64,000 nucleotides of DNA from Tetraselmis striata. Its lineage: Eukaryota; Chlorophyta; Chlorodendrophyceae; Chlorodendrales; Chlorodendraceae. The notes beneath the pieces are model-generated. The model was not told the DNA's origin and searched no databases. It saw nothing but the letters and a program-made list of their open reading frames with translations. The translations under genes were made by a program, and so were the position numbers. Positions 22,074 through 32,837 of this stretch are shown here, piece after piece. The stretch lies in contig VCJN01001424.1 of the NCBI GenBank assembly GCA_006384855.1, forward strand, positions 62,001-126,000, in the 5' to 3' direction. Every line of letters starts with the position of its first letter. Positions within the stretch are counted from its first letter, which is position 1.

Positions 22074-22260
22074 CGCTGCGTGGAACGCAGCGAAAACTGG
22101 AAGATGGCAGGCTCAGCTGTTCTGGCTGCTTTTATGTCTACTCGTGCTGCACCCAAAAAGGGCGCAACAACAGTTACTAGTTCCCGTACCACTGAGCAAC
22201 ACTTGTAGCTAAAAGGCGGTTAGGTCAAGGATGGAAACCCCATAAACTAGTTTAGATCAT
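22074..22260 (-). repeat. Split direct repeat A1 of young DIRS-like element
   Basis: Outer copy at the transcriptional upstream end of the 19062-22260 element. It is almost identical to 19179-19365. Confidence 0.9.
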
Positions 22261-22270
22261 AGCGACCAGA

Positions 22271-23352
22271 GTTGCGCTGAAGTACCCTCTGGAGGTATTC
22301 AGTTCAGCCTGAACTGAATTCTGCTGAATTCAGATGACTTCAGCTGAATTCAGCTGAACAGGCTTCAGCCTGAATTCAGGCCGTGAATTCAGGCCCTGAA
22401 TTCAGCCTGAAGTCTGTTCAGTTCAAGTATGCATGTATTCACACTGACCACCCCCCCCCCCCCCCCCCCCCCACCGCGGCCCTCCCCCCAACAGCGGCGC
22501 AGAGCAGTGGCAATTTTTGTGCGGTTGAACAGATTGTTACATCTGTGACACTCACTGAACCGCCGGTATGGGACACGGACTGAATAGGCGCGGTAGGGAA
22601 CTGGGACGAGTCACGGCGGTTAGCATGGGGGTGGGAGGCGGCACGGCCGCGGGGTGATGCCGCCGCCGCGCTGCTAGCGGTCGTGCGCTGAGCCCCTCCC
22701 GATGACACCGGAACACCACACTCGCCGGCGTTCACGACTCCATGCTCCGCGGCTGGCTCCGTAACGTAACATCCATACTCGCTCGGTATCGTGAGGGAAG
22801 AGTGTATGCATGGTTTGGTGAGGCGAATGTGGTGCGGCAATGTGCAATGTGCCTTGCGGATCTCCTTCCAGCATCGGGGCGTCCGGCAGCCGTCGGCAAG
22901 GAACCAAGGTCAATAGATATCGCCAAAGATAAATAACATGAGGATTATTTAAACCACGAATTTATAAATAACTATTATATTTATGCCACGAATTCAAATC
23001 GTTTTGCACCGGCCGTACATACATTGCAAATTATCACGTCAATACTAGCTAATATACTGATAGCGGCTATTCAATACTATCCGCCACACATCTTGGCCAT
23101 ATACGGCTACGCCACGTAGGACACCCTAATGGGCGGCAGGGAACAATTTATTTCTCCACAAATTCGGACTAGCCATCAGAGGTGGTCGGTCCTATGGCTG
23201 GGCCCCAGACTTAGAAACTCGTATTTCCAAAGGGAGTTCAGGTAGGGGTATTCATGACATTTCCGGGAGGTATTCAGGCTGAAGTGAATAATTCAACTGA
23301 GGTTGGGACTTCAGGCTGAAGTACCCTGAACTGCAGGCCCTTCAGCGCAACC
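22271..23352. mobile_element. MITE-like element made of iterated TTCAG/CTGAA words
   Basis: Terminal inverted repeats AGRGTTGCGCTGAAG at the left and CTTCAGCGCAACCCT at the right. The terminal 100-170 bp at each end are iterations of GAATTCAG, CTGAATTCAG and GCCTGAA. The middle holds a 22-bp poly-C run (22451-22472) and about 680 bp of unrecognised sequence with no convincing gene. A possible imperfect duplication (TAGCGAC / TAGCAAC) flanks it. The left end begins only about 10 bp beyond the DIRS-like element. Confidence 0.6.
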
Positions 23353-23539
23353 CTTGTAGCAACTAAAGTGTGCGACTGTGACCGCGACACCGCGTGGGGT
23401 GCCCGCTAAAACTCACGGATAATCCTTTTAAAATGCTACAGGTACCTGTCCCTTTTAATAGGTACTGGTAGTTGGTGGCGCAATTCGATACAGGACAGAG
23501 TACAGGTAGAACCCTACTAGAACCGCAGCCAGGCGGTAT
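23353..23539. other. Short spacer, no feature
   Basis: Non-coding spacer rich in GGTAC words. Nothing recognised. Confidence 0.5.
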
Positions 23540-24482
23540 GTACTATAGCTCCGCCCTCGGATACGGGTACGGGTGCTGCCTCAGCTGATCAACCCACGAC
23601 GACCATGGTTGTCCAACGCCACCTCGGCCATGCGATTCGCTTGCGTGACTTCGTGGCCCTCGCTCTTGGCTTCCAGCGTATGGATGCCGCGGCCTCGCGA
23701 CTTGATATCCTGCGCTTGTACAGCGCGTGCGGGCCGGACTCCCTGTCGCTTTTCCAGTCGGATCACAAGTCAGCCCGCAAGATTCACTATGCTGCTTATT
23801 CGGCCGCCGCTGCGCGGGTGGTGGGCCTTCGCCTGCGCGGGGGTTCCGCGCTTGTCACATGCCTTGGCCCCACGTGTGGTATTGGCCCCTTATGGCTTGA
23901 TTCGCTCTACGGATGGCTCGAACCGGAACGCCACGGATTGCGTTGTGGATCCAGCACGGCTCGGTGGCTCTGCCACAGGTAAGCTGCAGAGGACGTGCAT
24001 GGGATATCTGCCCGATGCCAGGGTGCATGTTCATAGGTACTACCATGTTGTGGCTGAGGACCGCGGCCGCCTCGGAGAATCCGCTTTAACGGTGGTCTAC
24101 ATCCTCGCGGTGTTACTTGCTGTGCGCAACTTCCATGGCGGTCCTTCCGCCCCGACTTCATGCGCCCTTCGTGGTCAGTCCGTCCAGGCTCTTCGAAACT
24201 TTGTTGCCAGCCAGCCCGCAGAGTTCCACCATAACCTATCGCACACGCGGCGGGGGTTGTTGCAGCGAGTCTCAGCTTGTCTGCATGGTACCTAGGGCGA
24301 TATTCCCTCTGCCGGAGTGTAGACGGCCAAGTCTAATGCGACTGCCGCCCGTGCTCATTCCGCACCCTCTTCCGGTGCTGCTTTCCTGGTGCTGCTTCCA
24401 CCGGGAAATTGCTGTAGTGGACGTTTTCTATTGCCTTTTCGGGTGGTTTCCTGGTCGCCTTTTGCAGCTAGCTCATGTAAGG
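23540..24482 (+). repeat. Dispersed repeat family X, longest copy
   Basis: About 0.94 kb present in several places in this window. The first half (to about 23980) matches 47440-47865 on the minus strand. The second half (about 24040-24482) matches the minus-strand copies at 44830-45420, 45762-46340 and 49063-49480. The end word, CATGAGC(T/C)AGCTGCAAAAGGCG in reverse complement, is shared by all and recurs at 53937. Long but shifting open frames run through it, and GC-rich codon texture suggests decayed coding sequence. One frame reads AIRLRDFVALALGFQRMDAA. No protein family was recognised. Probably part of a mobile element. Confidence 0.65.
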
Positions 24483-25857
24483 CCAGTAGGAGTTGTTAGT
24501 GTGTTTTAGGTACCCCCCCCCCCCCCCCCCTACACACCACCTCTAATCTGACTCGCCCCTCCATAAGTTTTGTAGCTAGCTGATGTACTGTGTAAAGTAC
24601 TATCAACATCAGTGTCCATGGGAAAAGTGCTGCAATTGTTCATATATTGTGTAGGGGGCAGCCGCCACACACGTGCGTAGGTGTGCATATCAAGGCATGA
24701 CGGCAGCATTGAGAGCATAAACCACACGATTATACAGCAGTAGTGTTCTATGGCTGCCCCTTCCCCCTCTGGCGTGTGCCCACCCAGCGAACTCGAAGTG
24801 GGACCGAGTGGGCACCTCTTCCATCGCATCCCACAGGTTAGCACGTTGTCTTGGAGCATGCGTCTGCCACCGGACTCGCCGGTCACATGCCGCCTCTTGT
24901 TGCCCGAGGATGGCGAGTTGAACAGCTCATGCTCCACGGCGACCACTACAATGTGTTCAACGAGCTCAAAAGATAGGCTAGGTTCCAGGTCGTTCAATGC
25001 ATATACCCTATAATAATAGCATGCTGCGCACGGTACGTGCCTCTAGCCAATCTTGCTCTAGGGGGTAGAGCACGCACGGGTTTAACGGAAAACCCGAAAA
25101 CTCCTAGCCGTCCCACTTCACCTCCCCATTCACGGTGTGCCTGGTGGATACCGACATGGTGTCAGCTACCCAAGCCGAAGGCTGGCGACGAGAGGTAGGC
25201 GTGGTTGTGGACTGATAGGTATTTGCGCTCGGGGCAACATAAGCATGCCGGCCTAGCGCGGCGGCGGTAGTGCTGGCGAGGGTTGTGCGGTGCGTACGGT
25301 ACGGCGGTTAGTTGGAGCCGGTAAGCAAAGCGGAAAGTACTAGCTACCAAACTTCGCCCAGCTAAAAATCCCCCCCCCCCCCCCCCCCCCCCTGTTTTGA
25401 GCGACATATATCACAGCCCAAAACACACCCACAATTCTTACTGGCCTAACTACACGGAGTACAGGTAGTCGTAGTCTTGTACACCGCAGCGATGCGCCGA
25501 TAAATACGCAGTACAACACGCGGCACCTCGCTACCGGTACCGGTAATATCCTGCTTATAAATATATCACCACCTACCCGGGTACACATGTAGAATACTCG
25601 TACCGCCCGGTACCGGTACAGGTTGTGGTACTGTTCTGGTAGGTACCCGTACTGATACTGGTACTGTTCTCGGGCTCTCGCGGGTACGTATATTTCCCGC
25701 GGGCTATAAATGCTTCGTCCCGGGAGCGTCCCACCGACAAGGCCACCCCCACTACTTTGCACTGAACGCCCAGCTTAACCAACAGCACGTTCAGTAGGGG
25801 AATGTCAATGCTAATGCTCTTGCCCTCGAACCATAAACGTTTCGGGAGGCGGGTGGG
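24483..25857. other. Intergenic upstream of the HET-like gene
   Basis: Contains poly-C runs at 24513-24530 and 25370-25392 and GGTACCGGTACC-type words near 25540-25670. A minus-strand open stretch at 24997-24530 (HIVVVAVEHELFNSPSSGNK) could be a gene fragment but matched nothing I recognise. No promoter element can be assigned with confidence. Confidence 0.45.
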
Positions 25858-28518
25858 ATGGTTGACGCGGCGCACCTCCGCCGACGGCGCTCCGGCGTGC
25901 ACCACCGCCTCGCCACCGAACAGCAGTGGTTCCTGCAGTACCTGCGCGCGCCGCAGCTCCGAACGACACTGTCCGTGATTGTTGGGCAGCTCTTCCTGAT
26001 TTATGTCATCGATGTGTGCATCTGCTTGAGCGCGCCCTGCCCCTTCTTCGAGGTGGGCAGCCTCGCCTCGCAGGCGGCGGGGCTGTGCGTGGAGGAGTAC
26101 GAGCTCATTCTGACGATCCGGCTGCTGGGATATTTAGTGTGCCTCGGGGCCGCCGCAATACAGCTCATCGTAAAGGCGGCGACAGTTCTCCGGTTTTCCA
26201 GGTCGACCAAGGGCGGCTGCTGCTGCACGGGGCGTTCGGAGAGCCGTGGCGACTGCAGCTGGGTGTGCGCGGCCAGCCCGGACCTCTACCAGGAGAGTCT
26301 GAACTCGCTGCGCGCCGGCAACATCCTGCTCGGCATTACCACCGTCCCAGTGACGATATGCCTGGTTGCCACCTACTTGGTGGTGGGCCTGCAGCACAAC
26401 AGGTCGCCGCTATTTGAGCTAATATGCGGCACTAGTCAGCTCTGCTACATGGGCAAGCGCTGGAACGAAATGATCGAACGCGCGGTCCTGCAAATGTGGG
26501 GCGCCGCCTCCGTCCACTTTGTCACCACGCCGACCGTCCTTTGGGGCGACGCGATGACGACGGCGCTTCGGCAAAAGGGGAACCCGCTGCTTCACCGTCT
26601 GAAGCGTGCGCCTTACTTGGTGCTCATCTCTTTTGTTATCGTATTGTACCAGAACGTGCACCGCGAGATGCGCGACGTGCCCAACAGCACCGACTCCGGG
26701 CCGGACGTCGCCGCCCTGTTCGTCATCGAGGTCGTCAGCTTTTTGTTCCACCTCTACTTCGTGTGGAACAGCATGCTCGTGCAGGACATGGCTGCGTTTC
26801 TGGGCGTCTCTGCGGGGCACTTTTTCCGCCAGGCCCGTCGGGCGGTGTCGCGGCCGAGCATAGCGCGCCGCTTCAGTTCGACGGTGAGTGTCGACGGGAG
26901 CCAGGCGTCCGCGACTATCCCCGCGGCCATCAGGGTCCTGAAGGAGTCGAGCACGGGCCACCGCCAGGAGCTCCTGATCATGGTGTTTGCGCTCGTCATG
27001 TGCTACCGCGTCGCCAGCGGCGTGCCCATTGGGCTGTGCGTGGTAGTGTACGCCGGGCGCGCCACGCTGGCTGTCCTGATAGTGCTGCTCCGCGACAAGG
27101 AGTCCAGCTTCGACCACCTGCATGCCAGCCCAGGCTTTGGGCTGGTGGTGAAGGCATCAGCACTGCATGCCTCGCTGCTGGCCGCAATTGATGGACGGCC
27201 TTACACAGCGCGGCTGCCACGCTATAAGGCGACGGCGGAACGGATGGAGGAGACAATGGCAGTGAGTTACCGCTGGCAGACGGTGGAGATGTGCATCAGC
27301 CACGACTGCATGCTCAACATGAGCACCTTTCAGCTGAAGGCGCTGGCGGTGGCCATCAAGGAGCAGCGCTGCCGTTATGTGTGGCTGGACCGGCTCTCAG
27401 TGCCGCAGCATGAGTGCGAGCTGAAGTACACGCTGCTGGCGCGCATGATGGCAGTGTACGCCTCAGCCAAGGCGACTCTGGCGCTGCGCAGCCTGGAGGC
27501 GCCGGGGTCGCGGTATCACGAGCGAGTGTGGACCTGCCAGGAGTTCTGCATCGCGCGAAAACTAAACGTGGTGACCCAGCCACGGGATATTGGCGATGCC
27601 ATGGAGCACGGCCTGGGCATGGCGGTGTCGGGCGAGGAAGGGCAAGAGATGGAGGAGCTACGGGAGCGCATGCAGATGGCTGGAGCTAAGGTCATGCCGC
27701 TATGGCTTCGCGAGACGCCCTTCGAGCCTGCGGTGGCCAAAGCGGCACTTGCGAAGTACTGCAAGCTGTCCGGCAAGCTGCGCTGCCACACGCCAGCGGA
27801 CAAAATCCGCGCGCTGCTGCCCCTCGTGACGCGGGCGCCTGTGGAGGGGCAAGGCGAGCTGATCCAGCTGGTACTCGTGCTGGGCCGCGCCAGCGGGGAG
27901 GACCTCCAGGAGCTCAAGGGGCACCTGCTGGAGCAGCATCTGTCCCTCAAAACTGCCACCAGGGCGACCCTGGCCTCAAAAGGTGCCGCCTCGATCAAAC
28001 GCAGGCTCGATCAAAGGAGATCGTCTGAGGGCGCGTCGCTGCACAGATCCCACTCAGTGATGGACCACTCCATGATGGGGACGTTTGACGAGGACGACTG
28101 CGAGGGGGTCTTGGCGACGGAGGCTCTATCCCGCATGGATATTTCAGCAGAGCATCCCCGCCCACGCCGCTCAAACATGCGAAAAACCAGCTCAGCCATC
28201 AACCTGTCTCTGAACGGAAGCGCCTCCTCCACGCCGCTGCAGGTGTCCAGTGTCCCGCCACGGAGGACGAGTGACATGCCTGTCCACGCCAGCATGTCGT
28301 TCAGTGTCCAGGCGGCACGCGCAGCATGGGTAGACCTCAAATATGTGTCTACCCCAGGTCATGGGCTGGCCATCGCGCAGGGCCCCAAGAGCCCCGAGCC
28401 AGAGCCCAGCGCAGAGTTCTACGACAGCGATCCCAGGGAGATCCAGCATAGCCTCGCGGTGATCGCGACAGTGCAGGAGAACGATGGCGAGCCACTGCTA
28501 CCAGGGCAGGCTCCCTAG
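25858..28518 (+). CDS. Multipass membrane protein with HET-like domain
   Basis: Intronless, 886 codons. The start is the first ATG after an in-frame TAA at 25834. Hydrophobic segments at about residues 38-58, 84-111, 155-178, 252-265, 283-303 and 370-411 suggest six or seven membrane passes. Residues about 466-575 carry the three signatures of the HET domain: SYRW (470-473), WLDRLSVPQ with a following MMAVYASA (509-536), and ERVWTCQE (555-562). In fungi HET domains trigger incompatibility cell death and are related to TIR folds; the role in algae is unknown. The C-terminal ~250 residues are Ser/Arg-rich and probably disordered. The lack of introns contrasts with every other host gene here and could mean retroposition or strong constraint. 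Confident in topology; moderately confident in HET homology. Confidence 0.75.
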   Translation: MVDAAHLRRRRSGVHHRLATEQQWFLQYLRAPQLRTTLSVIVGQLFLIYVIDVCICLSAPCPFFEVGSLASQAAGLCVEEYELILTIRLLGYLVCLGAAAIQLIVKAATVLRFSRSTKGGCCCTGRSESRGDCSWVCAASPDLYQESLNSLRAGNILLGITTVPVTICLVATYLVVGLQHNRSPLFELICGTSQLCYMGKRWNEMIERAVLQMWGAASVHFVTTPTVLWGDAMTTALRQKGNPLLHRLKRAPYLVLISFVIVLYQNVHREMRDVPNSTDSGPDVAALFVIEVVSFLFHLYFVWNSMLVQDMAAFLGVSAGHFFRQARRAVSRPSIARRFSSTVSVDGSQASATIPAAIRVLKESSTGHRQELLIMVFALVMCYRVASGVPIGLCVVVYAGRATLAVLIVLLRDKESSFDHLHASPGFGLVVKASALHASLLAAIDGRPYTARLPRYKATAERMEETMAVSYRWQTVEMCISHDCMLNMSTFQLKALAVAIKEQRCRYVWLDRLSVPQHECELKYTLLARMMAVYASAKATLALRSLEAPGSRYHERVWTCQEFCIARKLNVVTQPRDIGDAMEHGLGMAVSGEEGQEMEELRERMQMAGAKVMPLWLRETPFEPAVAKAALAKYCKLSGKLRCHTPADKIRALLPLVTRAPVEGQGELIQLVLVLGRASGEDLQELKGHLLEQHLSLKTATRATLASKGAASIKRRLDQRRSSEGASLHRSHSVMDHSMMGTFDEDDCEGVLATEALSRMDISAEHPRPRRSNMRKTSSAINLSLNGSASSTPLQVSSVPPRRTSDMPVHASMSFSVQAARAAWVDLKYVSTPGHGLAIAQGPKSPEPEPSAEFYDSDPREIQHSLAVIATVQENDGEPLLPGQAP

Positions 28519-29041
28519 GTAGTTGCAGCTGAAATGGACGAATTGTTGTGTTATTTAATTAAATATTTTAGGTATGAACCATGCCATTCTATCCGCGAAT
28601 GCTCTCAGTGTTACATTCATCTGACGGCCTCCATGCGGAGGATTGCTGTCACGTTGGTGACTTGGTTTCTGATGTGACATTGCTGCTTCAAAACAGGTTT
28701 GATATTAAATCGTATGCCGACATGCGGTGCTTTCGCCGGCCCTCCATTGCAGCTTATCTATTGGGCGGAGGTGGGCCACACGGAGCATCACATCGAAGCC
28801 GGAAGTGGATTGCTCACTGGCCTCAATGAGAAATCTCAGGAAGGTTTCCAAAATGGCTTGCTGAATGTCATGGGGTAATGCAGCTCCGTTTACACACGCC
28901 TCATCGCCACGCTCTTGAGTGCATACCTCACTGTGGGCGGCTTCCGCATCTGACAGCAGATCCCAATCGCAGCTGGTCTTGTTGATTCACCAGCGCGTCA
29001 ATGCCCTGGGCAAGCGGACAGCATGCCCGGCATGTGGTCCT
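28519..29041. other. Convergent 3' spacer
   Basis: Spacer between the ends of the HET-like gene (plus) and the peptidase gene (minus). It would hold both 3' UTRs. It is AT-rich just after 28518. No other feature was seen. Confidence 0.6.
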
Positions 29042-32000
29042 TCAGGGCATGTGCTCCTTCAGCCAGGCTGCTGTGTTCAGCCACTGCTCAAACTCCGTCT
29101 GCGGGCGGTCCAGAGCGTGGCTGTCTTCCGGGAAGAGCCAGGTGGCCACCGGCGGCGCGCCCTTCCGCGACTTGAGGGTGCTGATGTAGTGCTTGGCGTC
29201 GTTCCAGGGCACACGCATGTCCTAGGTGCACATGGGGGGGTGGGGGGAGGGGGGCTCAGCAGGCGGCGGATAAGCTGCGTTCGTGCACAAAAACGCCCAT
29301 CATCAGCACTGTTGTTGGATCATGAGGCCCGCTGGTGGGCCACAGCGTCGGTGCTGGGGGCCCAACCTGTGCCCCAAGCATGAAGAGCAGCGGCGCCTTG
29401 ACTGCCTCCACATACCGAATGGGCGAAACCTGGTACACAATGGTGCATGCCATACACTGTCAGGGACCTGCCCAGGGCGCCACAGAGGCCGTGCATTTAT
29501 AGCTTGCCCAAACATGTACTACATGCCTATACATAATGAGGCTTGGATACATGCATGCACGTTCTGCATGCATGTACATATCTACGTGTACATATACACT
29601 GTCCAATGTTAATTCGATGCCTTGATAGTTTGATAACAGCAAGAGATTGCCGCCAAAGATGCCTTCTACTGGGTGTGCCATTCACGGGCGGTAGTTAATT
29701 AAAAATAGTACTACCAACAAGTACAAGTAATCCACTTTCATTCTATAATAGCGGCTGCGCGGTGCAGTAAGGCATGCCAGTACAAGTGAGCCAGGTTCCG
29801 GGGTAGCAAGCCCCACCTCGTAAAAGCGCTCCAAATCCTGCGCGTCGGGCCGGGGCTTGAACTTCTGGATACCAGCCTGGCCGCCCCAGGCCTCCACGTA
29901 TGTCCAGTCCGGGATGTCGGTACAGAACACCATGAGCCCCAGGTCCAGCACGGGGTTGCGCAGGATGCCGGCGCGAAAGGCTTCCGGGTGCTGCCCCACC
30001 AGATGGCCTGACCGAATGCGCAACAGGCCACATAACGCAGGCCTCAACATCCCACTTACTAGCGTGCAGGTAGCAACTTATTTTAAATGGCGGGACCTGG
30101 CAGTCTTTTATTTCCCACTCTTCTAGCGTTTTTTCTATTTTCTACTCTATTATGTTCTTTTTATTCTTATCATTGCTGAAGTTATTCCATTTTAATAGAT
30201 TGCTTCGACGCGGTACTAAGGATTATGTGATCATTTGTGTCTTAACTACTTTATTACAAGCACGGCGTTTATTGTACTCCTTACCAAATGCTCTATGAAT
30301 AATCCCAATACCAATATATATGCGGTGTATACACGTTTATGGTAGCCGCTTAATTACCGGTACCAGTGGTAAGGATTGCGACAATACGATACGGATATTT
30401 ACCCGTACCTAAGAACAAGTAGTAATCTTTAACATGATCTTGGCGTTAACGTTAACGTTATCATTGTGCGTCGGTACGCATTCGCGTATCACTATATAAT
30501 TTCAAACAATGTACGTATGGTACCCTCGGGCTGTTGCCCATAGGTCTCAATGCATTCATGGCAAAACCCAGAGCCCTCTGGCATATCGACCATCCAGACT
30601 GCTGGTAGCTGAACATGTAATGGTAAATCAGTGCCGTATACTCTTCCTAAACCCTGTAATAAAATCCAGAACAATCATTAACCCTGAAAGCCACAATCAT
30701 GCCCACGCAGTGAGTTCAATTGGGTCATTTGGCGCGTGACCAGGGTGGGAGTTCTAGTGGCATGTGCAGTGACACAGACAGTTGTGTTCTCATTTCTTGT
30801 TTAGTATGGATTTATCACGGCGGGGTCTCTGCTAGAGTTAATATCGGGATTACGCGGTGCCTACCTGTGAGAAAGCCGCCATGGGAGCCACCGCAGACGG
30901 CGACCTGGTTCGGATCGGCGTACTCCATGCTGACGGCCTCGTCCAGGGCATCCATACAATCCGCCACATCATAGGTGCCCGCGTTGCCAGGCAGGCTCTG
31001 CACGCAGTCCTCGCCGAACCCTGGCAGGAGGGACAGGGCGCCAGGCGTGAACTGGCGGCACCGACGAGTCCGGATGGTGGCCTCTCAACAATGTCATCCT
31101 GGCAGTGCATAGTCAAAGCGTTGTTGTCCATTGATTGCTGGTGCTGTCTCGGCATAAAAAAACAGTGGTATACATTTAGTTGTGCTCATGATTTTAACTA
31201 CCATAACCATGCTTTGGATTTGCGGTATATCAGCAATTTTGACCTCCCCCCCCCCCACCCCTGGGCAAGGTGCGAAAACTACATTGGTATTATAATACAT
31301 CAGAATACATCTCAAATACCACACGTGTCTTCTGACGCGTTGCTGCAAAATAATCTATGTGTTTCTGGACCCAGAAATCTAAATAAATGGTACAGAATAA
31401 GTATCACTCAGCAATAGTGTTGTAAACAAGTATCCAAGCATTATGCAAGGTGCATTTGTGTGGTGTGGTGTATCTGTGTGGTGTGCCTGTGCTGCAACAT
31501 CATTATGTTATGACACCATATGGGAATTGTAATATTGTGACAGCGGCACGTGCTCCCATGGTCTGAGGTCCGTGGCGGCATGGAGGTAGGGCCAGCAAAC
31601 CTGTGGAGCCTCGGAAGTTGACGAGGATGACGGTGTAGCCAGTGGCGGCCAGGAAGGCGAAGGGCAGGAAGTAGGCGGCAGGGTATGCATGGTGGGGGCC
31701 GCCGTGGGGCATGAGGACGGTGGGTCCTGGAACAGCGCCGCGAGGGCGGATGACGATGGCCTGGGCGCACCGGACGGCGGGGGGGGGGGGGGGGGGGGGG
31801 GGGGGGTCCCAAAGCCGTCAACATCGAAGCCAACAAGAGACTTCCCTCGCTCCACGGAGGAAGTATGAAACTGAGACATCAGCAATCAGCACGCCTAGGC
31901 CATGATGATTGGGGCAACACTGCACTCCTTCAGATATGGCCTAAAATGGTACACTGTTTTATGTTCCAATGCCCTTCAGTGCCAGTAAGAGACATCATTG

Positions 32001-32188
32001 ACGCGGTGTTCACGCATCACATCAGCAGATACGGGGTCGTGATCGTCGTGCTGTCGCTAAGACGCCACCGAGCTGATATGGCATTGATCCGCGAAAGGAT
32101 GGGGCTGCTAGTAAGCTCAGCAGGAAGAGCATAGCAGCAACCACCGGCCGGGAGCCTGCACATAGGAGGGAAAGGGCAGAGGGATGGG

Positions 32189-32227
<39 letters not shown>

Positions 32228-32792
32228 ATGCCTCAAATGGGATCCGCGAGTCTGGGTCGCCGGTCGTCGGAATCACCTGCACCAGATGCGCCATAATGAC
32301 ACTGTTGAGAGCCCACTACCCGGAAACTCGTCGGTGCCGCCTGTCAGCCAGAGTCTAGCAGTCACTGAGGGGGGATTGGGAGGGGCAACAGCAAACAGGT
32401 GCAGCTGCGCGGTGCGGCACACCGGCATGATATGGTGCGCCAGTCCTGCAAGAGCGTCGCTCACAGCAGGGCCCAGGGCGGCCTCTGGCTCGGCCGTGAA
32501 GGGCAGGGCACTCCAGGCCAGTGGGCCGCAAGAGGGCTCCTCCCCGACCTGCGCAACCATCACCTGCGTAACCAGCCATGCCTAAACTCAGAGGGCATAA
32601 TCCCGAGAAGTGCGTCTACAGGTTCATGTAATCATGTCTGTGAATGATATGGGACATATTGCTGCAGATCCACAGGTCGTGATTTAGGAGCCTGATTGCA
32701 CACCGTAGAGGGACAACTGCGCAGAAACCGCACTGCTACTAGCACCAGCGCAGCAGGTGCAGAATCCCACTGCCATTGCCAACATGCAGACA

Positions 32793-32837
<45 letters not shown>

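Larger units (their letters stand above)
19062..22260 (-). mobile_element. Young DIRS-like element lacking RT
   Basis: Element of about 3.2 kb with PAT-type split direct repeats. In minus orientation: A1 (22260-22074, 187 bp), coding region, B1 (19390-19366), A2 (19365-19179), B2 (19086-19062). A1 and A2 differ at one position by eye, so it is recent. Two frames lie between: a Gag-like protein (21960-21106) and, 36 bp further on, a tyrosine recombinase (21069-19444). Both look whole. No reverse transcriptase or RNase H is present, and the space between the two frames is too short to hold one. It is probably a non-autonomous DIRS derivative that relies on another copy for reverse transcription. 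Confidence 0.85.

Noticed and set aside
25055-25125. tRNA-like stretch (CTAGGGGGTAGAGCACGCAC)
   Set aside because: No convincing B box or cloverleaf arms; no other tRNA or rRNA gene was recognised in the window.
26419-27123. Minus-strand 234-codon frame in the HET-like gene
   Set aside because: Antisense to the membrane and linker region of a well-supported gene; His/Arg-rich shadow.
30008-30864. Introner (mobile intron) interpretation of peptidase intron 14
   Set aside because: The sequence shared with the dynein intron stops well before both splice sites, so it is an insertion inside a pre-existing intron.
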